Positions 48,637-59,431 of a stretch of DNA of 64,000 bases are shown here, piece after piece. The translations under genes and the position numbers were made by a program. This DNA is from Lojkania enalia (lineage: Eukaryota > Ascomycota > Dothideomycetes > Pleosporales): assembly GCA_010094045.1 (NCBI GenBank), contig ML986631.1, positions 83,088 to 147,087 of the forward strand, read 5' to 3'. Positions within the stretch are counted from its first letter, which is position 1; every line of letters starts with the position of its first letter. Under the pieces are notes generated by a model. It made no database searches. It had not been told where the DNA came from and worked only from the letters and a program-made list of their open reading frames with translations.

Positions 48637-48840
48637 CTAGAATTCTTCCATGGCCCGGCGCCGGAGAGTTTTGCGGATAGGAGATAGCGGCGATTGGGCG
48701 GTGGTGGGGCTAAGCTTTTTTTTGGGGCGGGGAGGGGAGTGGGTGTGATTGGTGGGAATGAATGCTGGTGCGTTGCCGAACAAATTATGGTGGACGCGTG
48801 ACGGGGTTTTGGGGACTATGTGTTGGGAGACGGGCCGCAT
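48637..48840 (-). CDS. Possible small basic protein, 67 aa
   Basis: A single-exon frame with a Pro/Ser-rich middle and a basic, phospho-motif-like end (SPLSPIRKTLRRRAMEEF). Its composition is more protein-like than chance frames nearby: a non-random SP/TP pattern and a distinct charged C-terminus. No family recognised and no signal peptide. It could instead be the last exon of a longer minus-strand gene or chance. Start is the only Met upstream in frame. Confidence 0.25.
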   Translation of the reverse strand: MRPVSQHIVPKTPSRVHHNLFGNAPAFIPTNHTHSPPRPKKKLSPTTAQSPLSPIRKTLRRRAMEEF

Positions 48841-49820
48841 CAGCGATGCTGTTCATTGTCGTTCTATCCGGAGTATTATTGTACATGGAATAAGGTGCAC
48901 AGTTGCGATCGAAAACCCGTACGTGTGTGATGGCCTCTGTCACTTCCTGTCATCCTCCCGAATCCCCTAACAATACCCGAGGTACCTACACGTGCCCGAC
49001 TCCTGCCCACGTGCGCGAATTTCCGAACCGCCCGAACTCCCGCTTACTAACCTGCGGAATCGTCCGTCTGCACGCACGTACGCACTTGCTTTATACCCAC
49101 CCTGTCCTGAGCTATATACCCCCTCTACCTGGTACCTACCTACTAGCTATAACTAGCTAGCTACAACTAGCCAGCTATAGCGTGCGATAATTGCCGCCCA
49201 ACCCAAACACCCTTCCTTCCTCGCTCGTATGTAGTACGGGTTTTGAAGCGAGTCAGGAGATGTCGAGCACGAGACTCTGGACGCTTGATTACTGATATGG
49301 CGAGTGGACGCGGAAAAGAGATGGAGCGTGCGCGTAGGATGGCGGTGGGCGTCCGAGATCTCGCCGAAGGGGGTGGAGTAGGACAATGCGTGTTGGGGCT
49401 GGGCTGGAGTGGAGACTTGGGCGTTTGGGTTCTGCGAATGGGTTGATTACGGTGAGTTGGGGTGGTCCCGGGTTAGGATGTACGAGCGTATGGAAGTGCG
49501 GCTCTACAAGCCGGGTTTTGCTAGTGGATGTGCATACAGTATGGATAGATGAGTGTGGATGGGTGGTGGATGGACCCAGTCCACATCCATCACGTTCCAC
49601 ATGTCGTGCACTCTTATTTCCCCAAAACCTCACTTCTTTCCCAATCGCGACGCGTCCCCATTCCTACTCCCTTGTAAACAAGGACAGCGGCTAGATAGAA
49701 AAGGAAAAAAATATGTACAAGGCTTGTGCGGCGCTTCCCAACGCGCATAACGTGTTCAACCCTACCCCCAAGTAGCGCGAAAGGGAAGGCTCCAGCCACA
49801 TCTAGACCCCCTCTCACCGC

Positions 49821-49846
49821 CACTCCACTCCACTCCACTCCACTCC
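49821..49846. repeat. (CACTC)n short tandem repeat
   Basis: Five consecutive CACTC units in intergenic DNA; ordinary microsatellite. Confidence 0.85.
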
Positions 49847-50481
49847 TGCGCCGCATTTCGCACAGCCCCCGCACACGCGTATGTTCTACACCGTAGATAG
49901 GAGAAATACCGTACATATAATACAGTATTTTGTACAAAATAGCGAAGTGTGTGGGGCATCGTTTGGCGGGCAGAAAAAGGTGGGGTTTCGTTTCGGTGTT
50001 TTTAGCGTGTTGTGTGTGTCTAGGCCCCGCGTTTGCTAAGGGTACGCAGGGGCGAGGGGTGTGGGTCTACTAGATACATAGCTGAGTGGTCTGTAAGGGG
50101 AATCATGGAAATAGGGATGGCTTTGTTAGGTGTTACATAGGCGTGTTCGGTACGCGCATAGTGGTTTGGGGGATTTGAGATTGGGGGGTTCTAGATGTTG
50201 ACAGGGATGGAGACGAGGAAGTTAGGTAGTCGGTATGTTCGAGCGGTCGTGGTTGTTTTGGTGGTAATGTGGACGATATCTGGATTTGGGATGATCTAAG
50301 TCTGCTCTGTTGCTTGCATGTGTTCTCCCGATTTGAACATAGCGAATGTTGTGCTGCGCTGCATTGAATCCAAATATATGGATGAAACATAAGATGTAAA
50401 GCTATGTCTGAAAAAAAAAATGAAATCTACCTAAAGTCGTATCTTGCTCAAGCGAAACAGGTTACATAAAAGATCTTCACA

Positions 50482-52116
50482 TCATGCTATGTCCTCTAAA
50501 GCGTCGAAGAAGTCTTCATGCTCGTTGTCTTCGTGCTCATCATCGTCATGCTTCTCTAGAAACGTTCCACTCCCATAATCTTCTTGGATAATTTCAAACC
50601 CAACTCTAACCATCTCTTCTAGCAGCACACAGCGCACTTTATATCCTAATCTTCGTGAAAAGTCGTACGGGGAATCATACATATAGTGTATCCATCCAAA
50701 TTCCCGATGAAAGCTTGGTTTTCATCCCATTCGATATGAGCATCCGCGCCCGTGCCGAGTAAAAACCCCACTACCTCATTATTCGACCTCCCGACATAAT
50801 ACATTGACAAAAGAACAAGATGGAGGAATGTCCATCCCCATTGGTTATGTGTATTGACCCCTCTGATACCATAATTATTGTAAAAGTGTTTAAGAGAATC
50901 CGCAGTGATGCTGGAAAACGCAGCATAATGCAGGGCAGTAAAGCCTCTCCACATTACCCTCCTGATGTTGCATCCATGACTACTCAGGAAATCAATATCT
51001 GCGCAAGCCTCGTTGCTGCCGAAAAGAGCAATGCCAAGTGCACAATCCACATATTCACCACTGCTATAAAAATCCACATAATTCTCGACGGCGAGTAGAC
51101 GGAGGTAGCGAGTATATATATGCTCCTCGATACAGCCAATCTGGAAGTTCACAGTGGTCATTGTTTTCCCAAACACGGTTCCTGGGCCGATGCTCTATGC
51201 TAGACGAGGAGGCCGAGTAGTTCGATACAAATCGTCTCGAAATTGATGTAATAATCAAGTGACTCATGCTTTAATGTTTCTTTTCTGAATCTCATCGCCA
51301 CAAATATAGGTAGTCTAAATATAGTATCAGAAAATGTCTTAGCTTTGGAAATATGTAGGATATCATACAAGCCTTCATTGTTTCCCATATTTACGTCTAT
51401 TCCCGCGGCTAATAATAATTTAACTGCCTCAGCGCGTTGATTTTCAAGTGCAAACTGGCAGGGACTTCAGTTTTGCTCTTGGCGAAGATTTCGTTCCAGT
51501 AACTTGCAATTGAATCGATGATAAAGCGTTAACTCCGGAACTTGGAGCGTGAGAGCCGTTCGACGAGGATAATACCATAGTGGAGGCGCTTTCTATTTGC
51601 TCATCACGAAGGTGGGTTGCTGTAACTAAATCACGCAACATCTTGCTATTCATTTGTTGGTATAAGCTTCCTGATTCATAAAGACGAAATTACTTGCCAT
51701 AGATTAGAGTGATTGATACCATATCCTCCTACGCATCTCGCAGCTTATCGAATAATTTGACCAACGCTTCGATTGACCAGAGCAAACGTGACCCTAATTT
51801 TAAGCCGCTGCTGGCCACTCGCATCGTCCTTGAGGCAATTCCGTTGTATATCGGAGATAATTTCATCGACAGCCTGCAAAGACGTTCGCAGCATATCCTT
51901 GATGTTTTGTAGAAGTACGTTGTCGACGTCAATTTCGGTCAGCTGAGATCGAGACAATTCTATGCCGCTGCGTAGAAGTACCAATCTCTTTCAGACATGA
52001 TTATTCTCTTACAGCGCTTCGCCAATGTCGTTATAGAAGGCTGATAAGGCTTGAGCAGTCTTCAAGGTGTGATGTGGGAGTTGGCTGCATGCTGTGACAC
52101 CTGCCGCGACCTCCAT
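50482..52116 (-). pseudogene. Fungal N-terminal + ankyrin gene, broken copy (copy B)
   Basis: Minus-strand relative of the gene at 53,536-55,582. It begins MEVAAGVTACSQLPHHTLKT at 52,116, is interrupted by TAA and TGA (about codons 36-44), and continues VLLQNIKDMLRTSLQAVDEI. A frameshift follows near 51,770 (LVKLFDKLRDA in another frame). The linker between the N-domain and the ankyrins is shorter than in copy A. Ankyrin parts: AEAVKLLLAAGIDVNMG (about 51,400), FTALHYAAF, WGWTFLHLVLLS; a final frameshift at about 50,660-50,680 precedes an acidic tail. At least two stops and two frameshifts, so almost certainly dead. Arranged head to head with copy A, 1.4 kb apart, as expected from an inverted duplication. 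Confidence 0.8.
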
Positions 52117-53535
52117 CCGGTACGAAACGACGCTAGAGGGACTCTGTTGTGATATAAAGCCGTTATCTTAGGAGGCTAGAATTATATTATCCATCACGAG
52201 GATCGATCAAATAGAAGGTGGTACAGCGGTATATTTAATAAGGCAGGCTTCAGCCTGACTCTGTATCGGAAGGTGCACTACAGCTTTCTTTTTGGAAAAA
52301 GTATTCAATTTACAGTCTTTATTACTTTAATCAAGTATTTGGTACCCATCAACGAACCATTCTTAGTCTCTGCTTACGTACTACTTCCTTTCCTCAGTCC
52401 TTAATATAGGACAAGCCGAACATCTGAGATGGCTACATTCAGAGCAGGCAGGCATGGAGAACATACTGTTTGGCCCATCTCCACGGCTACACTAAATTAT
52501 ATTAATGCTAAAGAAACGAGTATGACTGGGGTCTTTCATACACAAAACCACGTATAGCGGCCCGCGTCCTTTGCTTTGTTGTTGGACGTATCAGTTTTCT
52601 TTTTACTTGATCCCTGAGCCTTCTCCTGAGGGCTAGTCAGTGATAGCTCTTTCAACGATACGTTGAGCTTAAATCAGACCATAAAGGTGTCAGCATACTT
52701 ACGTTGTTATTCTTGGTCATTTTGTGTAATGCTGATTCTAGAACTTCACTCGAGATTAAGTAGCTACAGAGTCTGTCGGGCACTATAAATTTGATGGTGG
52801 TTGAGGTTCGCATAGAAGGAAATGAATAGATAGGGCACTGATGAGGTTTTTGTTTGACATAGGGCCGATATCTACCTCGTTCCCCAACCCCGCATTAGCC
52901 AAAAAACGACAGGAAAGGCCTACCGAAGGAGCTTAGGCTAGTAGACAATATTAATAGGGACTAACAACACGCAACATTATTTAGATTCAACACGACAACC
53001 TACACATTTAATATGGCTAAGTAGTAATTAATGTGTTGTAGGACTAATAGAATTTGGCTCATCGACACAAAGACACTAGATAGGTGAATTAAAAAGAGAG
53101 ACACGGTACCTAAGTCTTACTGATGCAATACCACACATAATTCTGCGTTTCTTTTTCCTTCTCATTTAATGCTATTGCTTGAGTCCTAAGGAAATATACT
53201 ACCAGATATTTTATCAAATTATCTAGTACTAACAGAGGTTTTCTCAGACTACGTTGCTAGCTAAAGGGTGGACACAATCCCAACTGGGCCTGGTGAATTA
53301 GGATTGTCTGATCGCGGAGGTTCTTGCATCTTGGACGTTTCGAGGGAAAAGGTAATAATATGTGAAAATTGATGATTTTCTAAGGGTGGCACAAGGTTGA
53401 GGTATGCATGCAAGATTGAGGCAAGGCTGAAGTCTGCCTGGTGCACGGCCCCCGCATCGCAACCTACCTCAGTCTTAGCATCTCATCCTCGCCTCATCAT
53501 TTTCATTCCTATTCATTCCGAATTGTCTATACTAG
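52117..53535. other. 1.4-kb region between the divergent ankyrin genes
   Basis: Shared upstream region of the two diverging copies, AT-richer than its flanks. Contains the weak spliced small-gene candidate at 52,536-52,720. No transposon, repeat pair or tRNA recognised. Confidence 0.5.
52536..52720 (-). CDS. Possible 49-aa two-exon small protein
   Basis: Start ATGACCAAGAATAACAAC at 52,720, donor GTAAGT, a 35-nt candidate intron (52,702-52,668) ending TTTAAG, then a frame to TGA at 52,536: LNVSLKELSLTSPQEKAQGS, basic and Lys/Ser-rich. The donor is a consensus one, but 35 nt is short for this genome, where I see 38-115 typically, and unspliced reading ends after 22 codons. No family recognised; could be chance. 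Confidence 0.2.
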
Positions 53536-55582
53536 ATGGAGGCTATTGGGCTTGTCGCAGTGTCTGTTCAACTCTTAGTCCACACTCTCAGTAGCGCAAG
53601 GGCTCTGGCAAACCTCTATGATGATATCGACAACACGCCATCTGAACTGAAGTATGTGAAGAACAGGCTTGGGATTCTTCACAACAGTTTGAAAATATTT
53701 CAATCTCAGCTCATCGAAACCGATGACGAGGGTATCTTTCTAGAAGATCTCTAGAATGTCCTACATACCGCTTTACAGACTATAGATCAGATCGTCTCAG
53801 AGATACGACAAAGGTGCCTCAAGGATGGTCAAGGCGATCAACAGCGGCTTAGAACAAGAGTCAAGTTCGCGATAATCAACCAGGGTGTCTTGATCAAGCT
53901 TCTGGATCGGCTGCAAGACGCAGAAAATGATCTCAAATGGATTACCCAAATAATGAATATGTATGCTGAAATATGTTGGCCTTGCATTATAATAAGTCTT
54001 ACTATACTCTAGACTTACTATACTCTAGAAATCTCTCCCTTGTCGTGACTAGGGCGATTCACAAACACGGATTTCCAATGCAGAGCGTGTATACGACAGC
54101 GGATACCGCCTCAAAGAGCCTGCTCCCTTCAACTGACGTCAATGAAAAATCCTCAGCTCTGATCCTGAATAAAACCAATGGTCCTACGATTACAGCGAGC
54201 TCGAGTACCATAAAAAAGCCTAGTAACTTTGTCCTTTCTGTGGATTCTTGGCTACGAAAAATGGGTGTTTACTGCGCCGTCGACGTAGCTACAGATTCTC
54301 TGAATATTAAAAAGATAAAGCTCTTAGGAGGCTACAATTTGCCCACGTGGCTTACGAGCAAGTCATTTCAGGTATGCCTACACTTGCTGCTCGACATGAC
54401 CAACTACAGCATTTCAATTATGCCGGGGTTTATACGAGTTCTAAATCGGATACCGCTTGAGTCGCCTTTTATGCTTGCTTGTCAGAGAGGTGATATTCCT
54501 ATGATGGGCCAGTATCTACGAAACGATTCAGAACTACTCCACACCAAAACGATTTGTACTGGTAGAACGCCGCTTCATGTAAGTCGTTGACTCTACCCTA
54601 TTAACCCTAAAGTTGGTGATCGCCTTACTAACTTCCTCTATCAGTTAGCAATTGAAGGTGCACATGTGGAGGCAGTCAGATACCTATTGGAAAACGGGGC
54701 AGACGTGCACATGGGAGATGATGAACGAATGTACTACCCAAAATATCGCTCTTCTATAAAGTCTAACCCAGGTAACAAAATCCTAGACTACCTATATTCG
54801 CCGCTATAGGCTTCAAGGACAAAAGCACTGCGAAGCGGCTCCGCTTATCACAACTTGCACCACCCACGCCAACCTGGATTGATCTTCTCACTCTCCTTGT
54901 CCAATACGGGGCCTCTGTTCACGAAACGTTGTCAGGAAAGACGCTAACAACCGTCCTTCTCTGGCGCGAGAATTACTTTCCGCAGCTTGTCACACGCTAC
55001 TTTAATCTCCTGGCGGCCGAAAACTACCTCGAGTTCGATTCTGTCGACGACTACAGCTGTTCTGGGCTCGCCAACGCGATACGCAGTGGAGGCGGGGCTT
55101 GTACCAACATCGACTTCTTGGCTAAGCTTGGATGCAACATTACCAGAATATTACCAAACGGTCAGACAGCACTACATATTGCCGCAGCTTTAGCCAGTAA
55201 TGCAGCACCACTCAGACACCTGTACGCCAAATATTCAATGATCGATATCAACCGGCAAGACCAATGGGGATGGACACCTCTGCATTACGCTATCGAGTCA
55301 CCATCGTATAGGGATTCATATTCTACCTGCGAGAAGGTGAGGTTTCTGCTCGAGATGGGGGCCGATCTGCATATCACTGGAGAGTTGAAATGTCTCGAAA
55401 TATTGCATCCTAGTAATTGCTTTGATGACCCCATATCCCCATTCGAGTATTCAAAATTCCTGGGGGGTGACTTGCACCAACGTTTCTTGGAAGATATTGT
55501 TAAAGCTAGGATAGAGATTGGTACCGGGGATGATGATGACGATGAGTGGCACGATTGCGTGGAGAGGGGACTGTACACCTGA
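53536..55582 (+). pseudogene. Fungal N-terminal + ankyrin-repeat gene, intact except for one in-frame TAG (copy A)
   Basis: Four exons close perfectly: 53,536-53,960; 54,029-54,578; 54,645-54,771; 54,810-55,582 (625 codons; introns 68, 66 and 38 nt; ACTAAC branch in the second). The only defect is TAG at 53,752-53,754 (codon 73: LEDL*NVLHTALQ), one C-to-T change from CAG. The N-domain (MEAIGLVAVSVQLLVHTLSS, helical, to about 140) is the fungal N-terminal type found on STAND/NLR-like and ankyrin proteins. Ankyrin repeats follow: GRTPLHLAIEGAHVEAVRYL, IDLLTLLVQYGASVHE, GQTALHIAAA, WGWTPLHYAIES, VRFLLEMGADLHI; acidic tail DDDDDEWHD. There is no NACHT/NB-ARC between them. It could be a recent pseudogene, a readthrough gene or a sequence error. 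Confidence 0.78.
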
Positions 55583-55903
55583 ACCTACAGAGGATTAACC
55601 GGCTATCTCTCATTTACATTACCCTGTAAAAGAATAGCATTCACAGCGCGATGAGATTGGCAAATATTTTCTACATTCCAAAGACCGCAGGTATATGCTT
55701 TAGGCGGTGATATTACATATCTATTTGCATTTGTCGTCTATATGGCTGGTATGAGCATAGTACACAGCTGGTTTCCAGTCCACCTCATATGACATGACGT
55801 GCCTTGAAGTGTACTCAAAGGCCAATCAGGTACATCACAGTAGCCTCCGGTATGGGCTCTTTTGTATAACCCTCCTACGACACACGACTCGAGGTTACGG
55901 TTA
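55583..55903. other. 321-bp convergent 3' region between copy A and CCT5
   Basis: AT-rich 3' flanks of two converging genes (ankyrin copy A, plus; CCT5, minus). No reading frame or element seen. Confidence 0.6.
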
Positions 55904-58900
55904 CTAAAACTCATTCTCATCGCTTCCAGCAATGATTACATTGTTGACCTGTATGGCATGACTGTTAGCGATAGGTTCCTCCCTCTATTTATCCAAAAAT
56001 AGTATAAAGCTATAGTGCAAGCTCAATATAGGATGGCTGAACTGAAATCAGGGGAGTGACTGGAAGTACAAAATATGCTAGAAAGAAGGTTTGGGCCCAC
56101 GAAAGCGCTGCACACCCTTCATTCCCAAGCGTGCGGCTCCTGGCTAGCATGAAAATCACGTCGTATTTGCATTCGATTGTGTAACATGTGACTTGCATCC
56201 TCGTGTGCGCGCTTGCGCTTCCCCGCTCCCCGCATGGGGAAGTGTTGCAAGCATGGAACTAGCATCTGGGAAGTAAGGGGACGGGAGCGGGAAGTTCTGT
56301 GGGGAGTGGTCCTTGACGGGTGGGACGAAATGGAAGAAAATCGGAAAGGCAGGTGTGACGACAAAGGGATGCCGGAATGGGAGTTGCTGACTGATGTCTG
56401 AAAAGAAACGTGTGTGATGCGAAATGAAACAGAAGTAGAGATTGCAAGGGACCAAAGCAACGTACCTTCAACACCATTCTGCATAGCTGCGTAGCAAGTA
56501 ATAACTGTTGCCTCTTCGAGATAAGCGGGTCAATTACGAAATGCTCCTTCATATCTGCGGTTACACACGTCAGAACAGTAACACAGCCTCATTTCCACGG
56601 TTTCTTCCGCGAACACCGTGGCGCGAAATTAGTGACCTGTTTCTCGACTTCGCCGACTGGCGGCCTCGGGTAAGATGGTGGATCGAAGTGTGGAAGGACT
56701 AAACGCTTGACAAACGCAGCGCGGAGATAATGCGTGGGGGTCCATGTCTTAGTACATCCCACGACTAGTATTAATGGCGGAACTTTGGTAAACGAGCAGC
56801 GGCACGGGACCATGCATTGCATGAAAGATGCCGAAGAGCGATTGCGTTTAACGGCGGTGAACGAAAGCGACAAATCGACGTTCCGGTAGTCACGTCGTGC
56901 CGCCAGTCGGATGTCGCGAGATGTTGGGGCGGGAAGAAAGACAGGTCACATGCATACATCGCACGAGAAGATCGACGGAACAAGGAAACACTGGCGTCGG
57001 ACTTACCATTGCTACCCGTTTGCATGCAGTCAACACCTAATCTTGAGTTGTTTTCCTTGGCTTGTCGGGATTTGATGTTGGCCAAAGTTTCGATTGGGCT
57101 GAGGCCGGAGTTCTCAGCCAAAGCCATTGGAACCGAGTCAAGCGCATCGGCAAACGCGCGCATCGCATACTGCTCAAGGCCGGGGCTCTGTGCGAGACAT
57201 TAAAACTTGTTTCAATATGGATTTGGTATCGGGTGGAGGGGAAGTTGTTTACCTTGACCGCCGCATCCTCGACCGCAAGTGAACACGCAATCTCTGCAGC
57301 ACCTCCTCCGTAGACGATGCGGTTGTCTCTGACTAGGTTCCGGACAACACAGAGTGCATCATGCAATGAGCGTTTCGCTTCGTCAATGATCTGTAAGTCA
57401 GACTGCGTTAGCCGTGTTCTGGACTATGCAAGATGCACAGTCATATACGATCCCGGGCTTGATTTCAACAGTACTCCAATGAGGAAAAGAAACACCACCA
57501 CGTACCATCTTGTTGCTGCCTCGCACAAACACAGTCACTGCCCGAGTATTTGCGCACTCTTCAATGACCAGCATCTTATCTCGCGTCGTTCCGAACGTCA
57601 ACTCTCGGACAATACCGGCTGTGCCTAGCTTCTCCGTACTCAAGTCTTCGAACCGGGGTACAATGCGTCCGTTTGTTGCAATAGCTATCAGCTCAATCTC
57701 GGGTCCCCCGACCCATCGCACAGCGGGTAGTTGGTTGGTAAGGAGGAGATGATTGGCTTCATCATCAAAACCCCACTGACATATTACCACGTTTGCTCCG
57801 GTATCTTTGATCTGGTTAATCATCTCAGTAAACTTGTTTTGTTCGTAATTTTGCAATTTCTTGAACTCCTCGACGGTTGTGATATCCAGCTTGTGTTTCG
57901 TCTTCGGCTTCGGTGGTTCGAATGCGCAAGTGAGAATGGCAAGCTTAGCGTCTTTGACCTCCGATGGCATCTGAGGGTGGGAGAAGTCTTTGTCTATTAT
58001 GACGCCCTTGACCAAAAGAGTGTCTTCCAGCGAGCCACCGACCTTGCCGTCCACTTTGATCAATTCGAAGTCCACATCTTTTCGTTCCAGGTCCGCGACT
58101 GACAAGACGGCATCAACGGCAATACTTGCGAAGTGGTTATGGGCCTTAGAGACAATCTTGCTCCCTAAACTCGTCTTTGCGACCCTGAAGAGCTCCTCCG
58201 TTTCTCCTGGCGAGAACTTGATCTCATCACTTATCTCGTCCAGCTTTGCAACTGCTACCTCGCAAGCTGCGTCATAACCGTCTGCTATCCGGATGGGGTG
58301 AATTCCCTTGTCGATGAGATCCGCGGCTTGCTCGAGAAGTGCTCCGGCGAGCACAACGACGCCTGTAGTACCGTCGCCGATTTCGTCGTCCTGGGATTTG
58401 GAGAGCTCGACGAGTAGTTTTGCGACATGGTTCGAAATTTCCATCTATCATTGTCAGGATATATATGTGAAAATACCCGTAAAAATGCATACCTGTGACA
58501 AGATAGTGGCGCCGTCGTTGGTAACTGTAATGTCACCGTCAGGAGATATTAAGATCTTGTCCAGACCTCGGGGGCCCTATAATCTCCATAAGCTTTTGTC
58601 AACAGATTCTGGCTTCCATTCGTACCAGAGATGTTTTGACAATGTTCGCCACGGTCCTCGCTGCCATGATGTGTGATTTTACCGCTTCATTGCCATGCTG
58701 TCTCTTCTTCTTCCCTTGACTGCGCCTAATATTAGCTCCTCTTTACAGTAACAAAGGCAAAATGAATATTGTTGAGCTCACGTACTCTCTCACAATGATA
58801 AACGGTCTGCCGGACTCATCCTTCATCACCTGGGCTACATATTAAGTGTTAGTCGATCGTTGCGGGGAATTGCCGGGATTAATTTCAATCGAGTGGTAAG

Positions 58901-59033
58901 GAGACGCATACCGTTCGACATATCGATCTCTGGAGACATAAATAATTAGTCTATGAGCCTTCAAAGTATATACCGAACAGCTCCAGGAGAATGTCTAGCT
59001 ATATTGGAGCCTGCGGTACTTACGCATCGCCAT
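55904..59033 (-). CDS. CCT5: T-complex chaperonin subunit epsilon (CCT5), 550 aa, 10 exons
   Basis: Exons on the minus strand: 59,033-59,024; 58,929-58,912; 58,834-58,786; 58,725-58,626; 58,576-58,493; 58,444-57,506; 57,390-57,253; 57,187-57,007; 56,554-56,466; 55,948-55,904. They sum to 551 codons in frame. The product is one of eight subunits of the cytosolic CCT/TRiC ring that folds actin, tubulin and other proteins using ATP. Group II signatures: [20 protein letters not shown] with NDGATIL, the catalytic [12 protein letters not shown] loop, the epsilon-typical apical part ([32 protein letters not shown]), and [12 protein letters not shown]. It ends [13 protein letters not shown]. The first exons are only 10 and 18 nt, and the last two introns are long (452 and 517 nt). 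Diverges from HP1. Confidence 0.95.
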
Positions 59034-59431
59034 TTTGATAAAATACCCCACCCTGGGGAAAGCTCAAAATACCAACAGAGGTGCGAAATCAAAAAAAAGT
59101 CTGTTAAAAGAGAGTTACCAGGGTGCTTGTCTGCGGATGGTGGGGATCAACGCGTGTTTTCTTCTATTGAGCTTTCCATCGTTGAAATTTCTCGACGTGA
59201 ACCCCAGGCTTGGCATGCACGGACCAGCTTGACACCGACGCGCTTGAAGCTCCAACCTTCCGATTTTACCTTCTAGTAACAGCCAACCACCACCGCTACG
59301 ATCCACGTTTCCTAGACCATTGCGCCAACTGCCAATTGGCACTGGGGGGCATTGGGGTACTCTCGCTGAAACTGTAGGACCTGTTTCTAACCTCACCGCA
59401 TCGTCTTCCGTCACGCGCAACACAGCAAAAC
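59034..59431. promoter_or_regulatory. 398-bp bidirectional promoter region between CCT5 and HP1
   Basis: The two start codons face away from each other across 398 bp, so core promoters must share this space. It contains the palindrome GCCAATTGGC (59,331-59,340), which carries a CCAAT box on each strand, and a further ATTGG at 59,352. CCAAT is the site for the HAP/CBC complex in fungi; its use here is inference. Confidence 0.6.
59331..59340. promoter_or_regulatory. Palindromic CCAAT/ATTGG site
   Basis: GCCAATTGGC, a perfect 10-bp palindrome giving a CCAAT box in both orientations. It lies 92 bp before the HP1 start and about 300 bp before that of CCT5. Confidence 0.45.

Larger units (their letters stand above)
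48185..50481. other. 2.3-kb intergenic region; one weak small-protein candidate inside
   Basis: 3' flank of the zinc-finger gene and sequence beyond the broken ankyrin gene. Apart from the reading at 48,637-48,840 (listed separately) nothing looks coding. It contains (CACTC)n at 49,821-49,846 and repeated CTAGCTA motifs at 49,142-49,178. Confidence 0.5.

Noticed and set aside
53740..53754. Intron removing the TAG in ankyrin copy A (GTATCTTT..CTCTAG)
   Set aside because: It would be only 23 nt, would break the frame, and copy B shows the segment is coding.
57317..58676. Plus-strand frames of 80-123 codons
   Set aside because: Antisense shadows of CCT5 exons.
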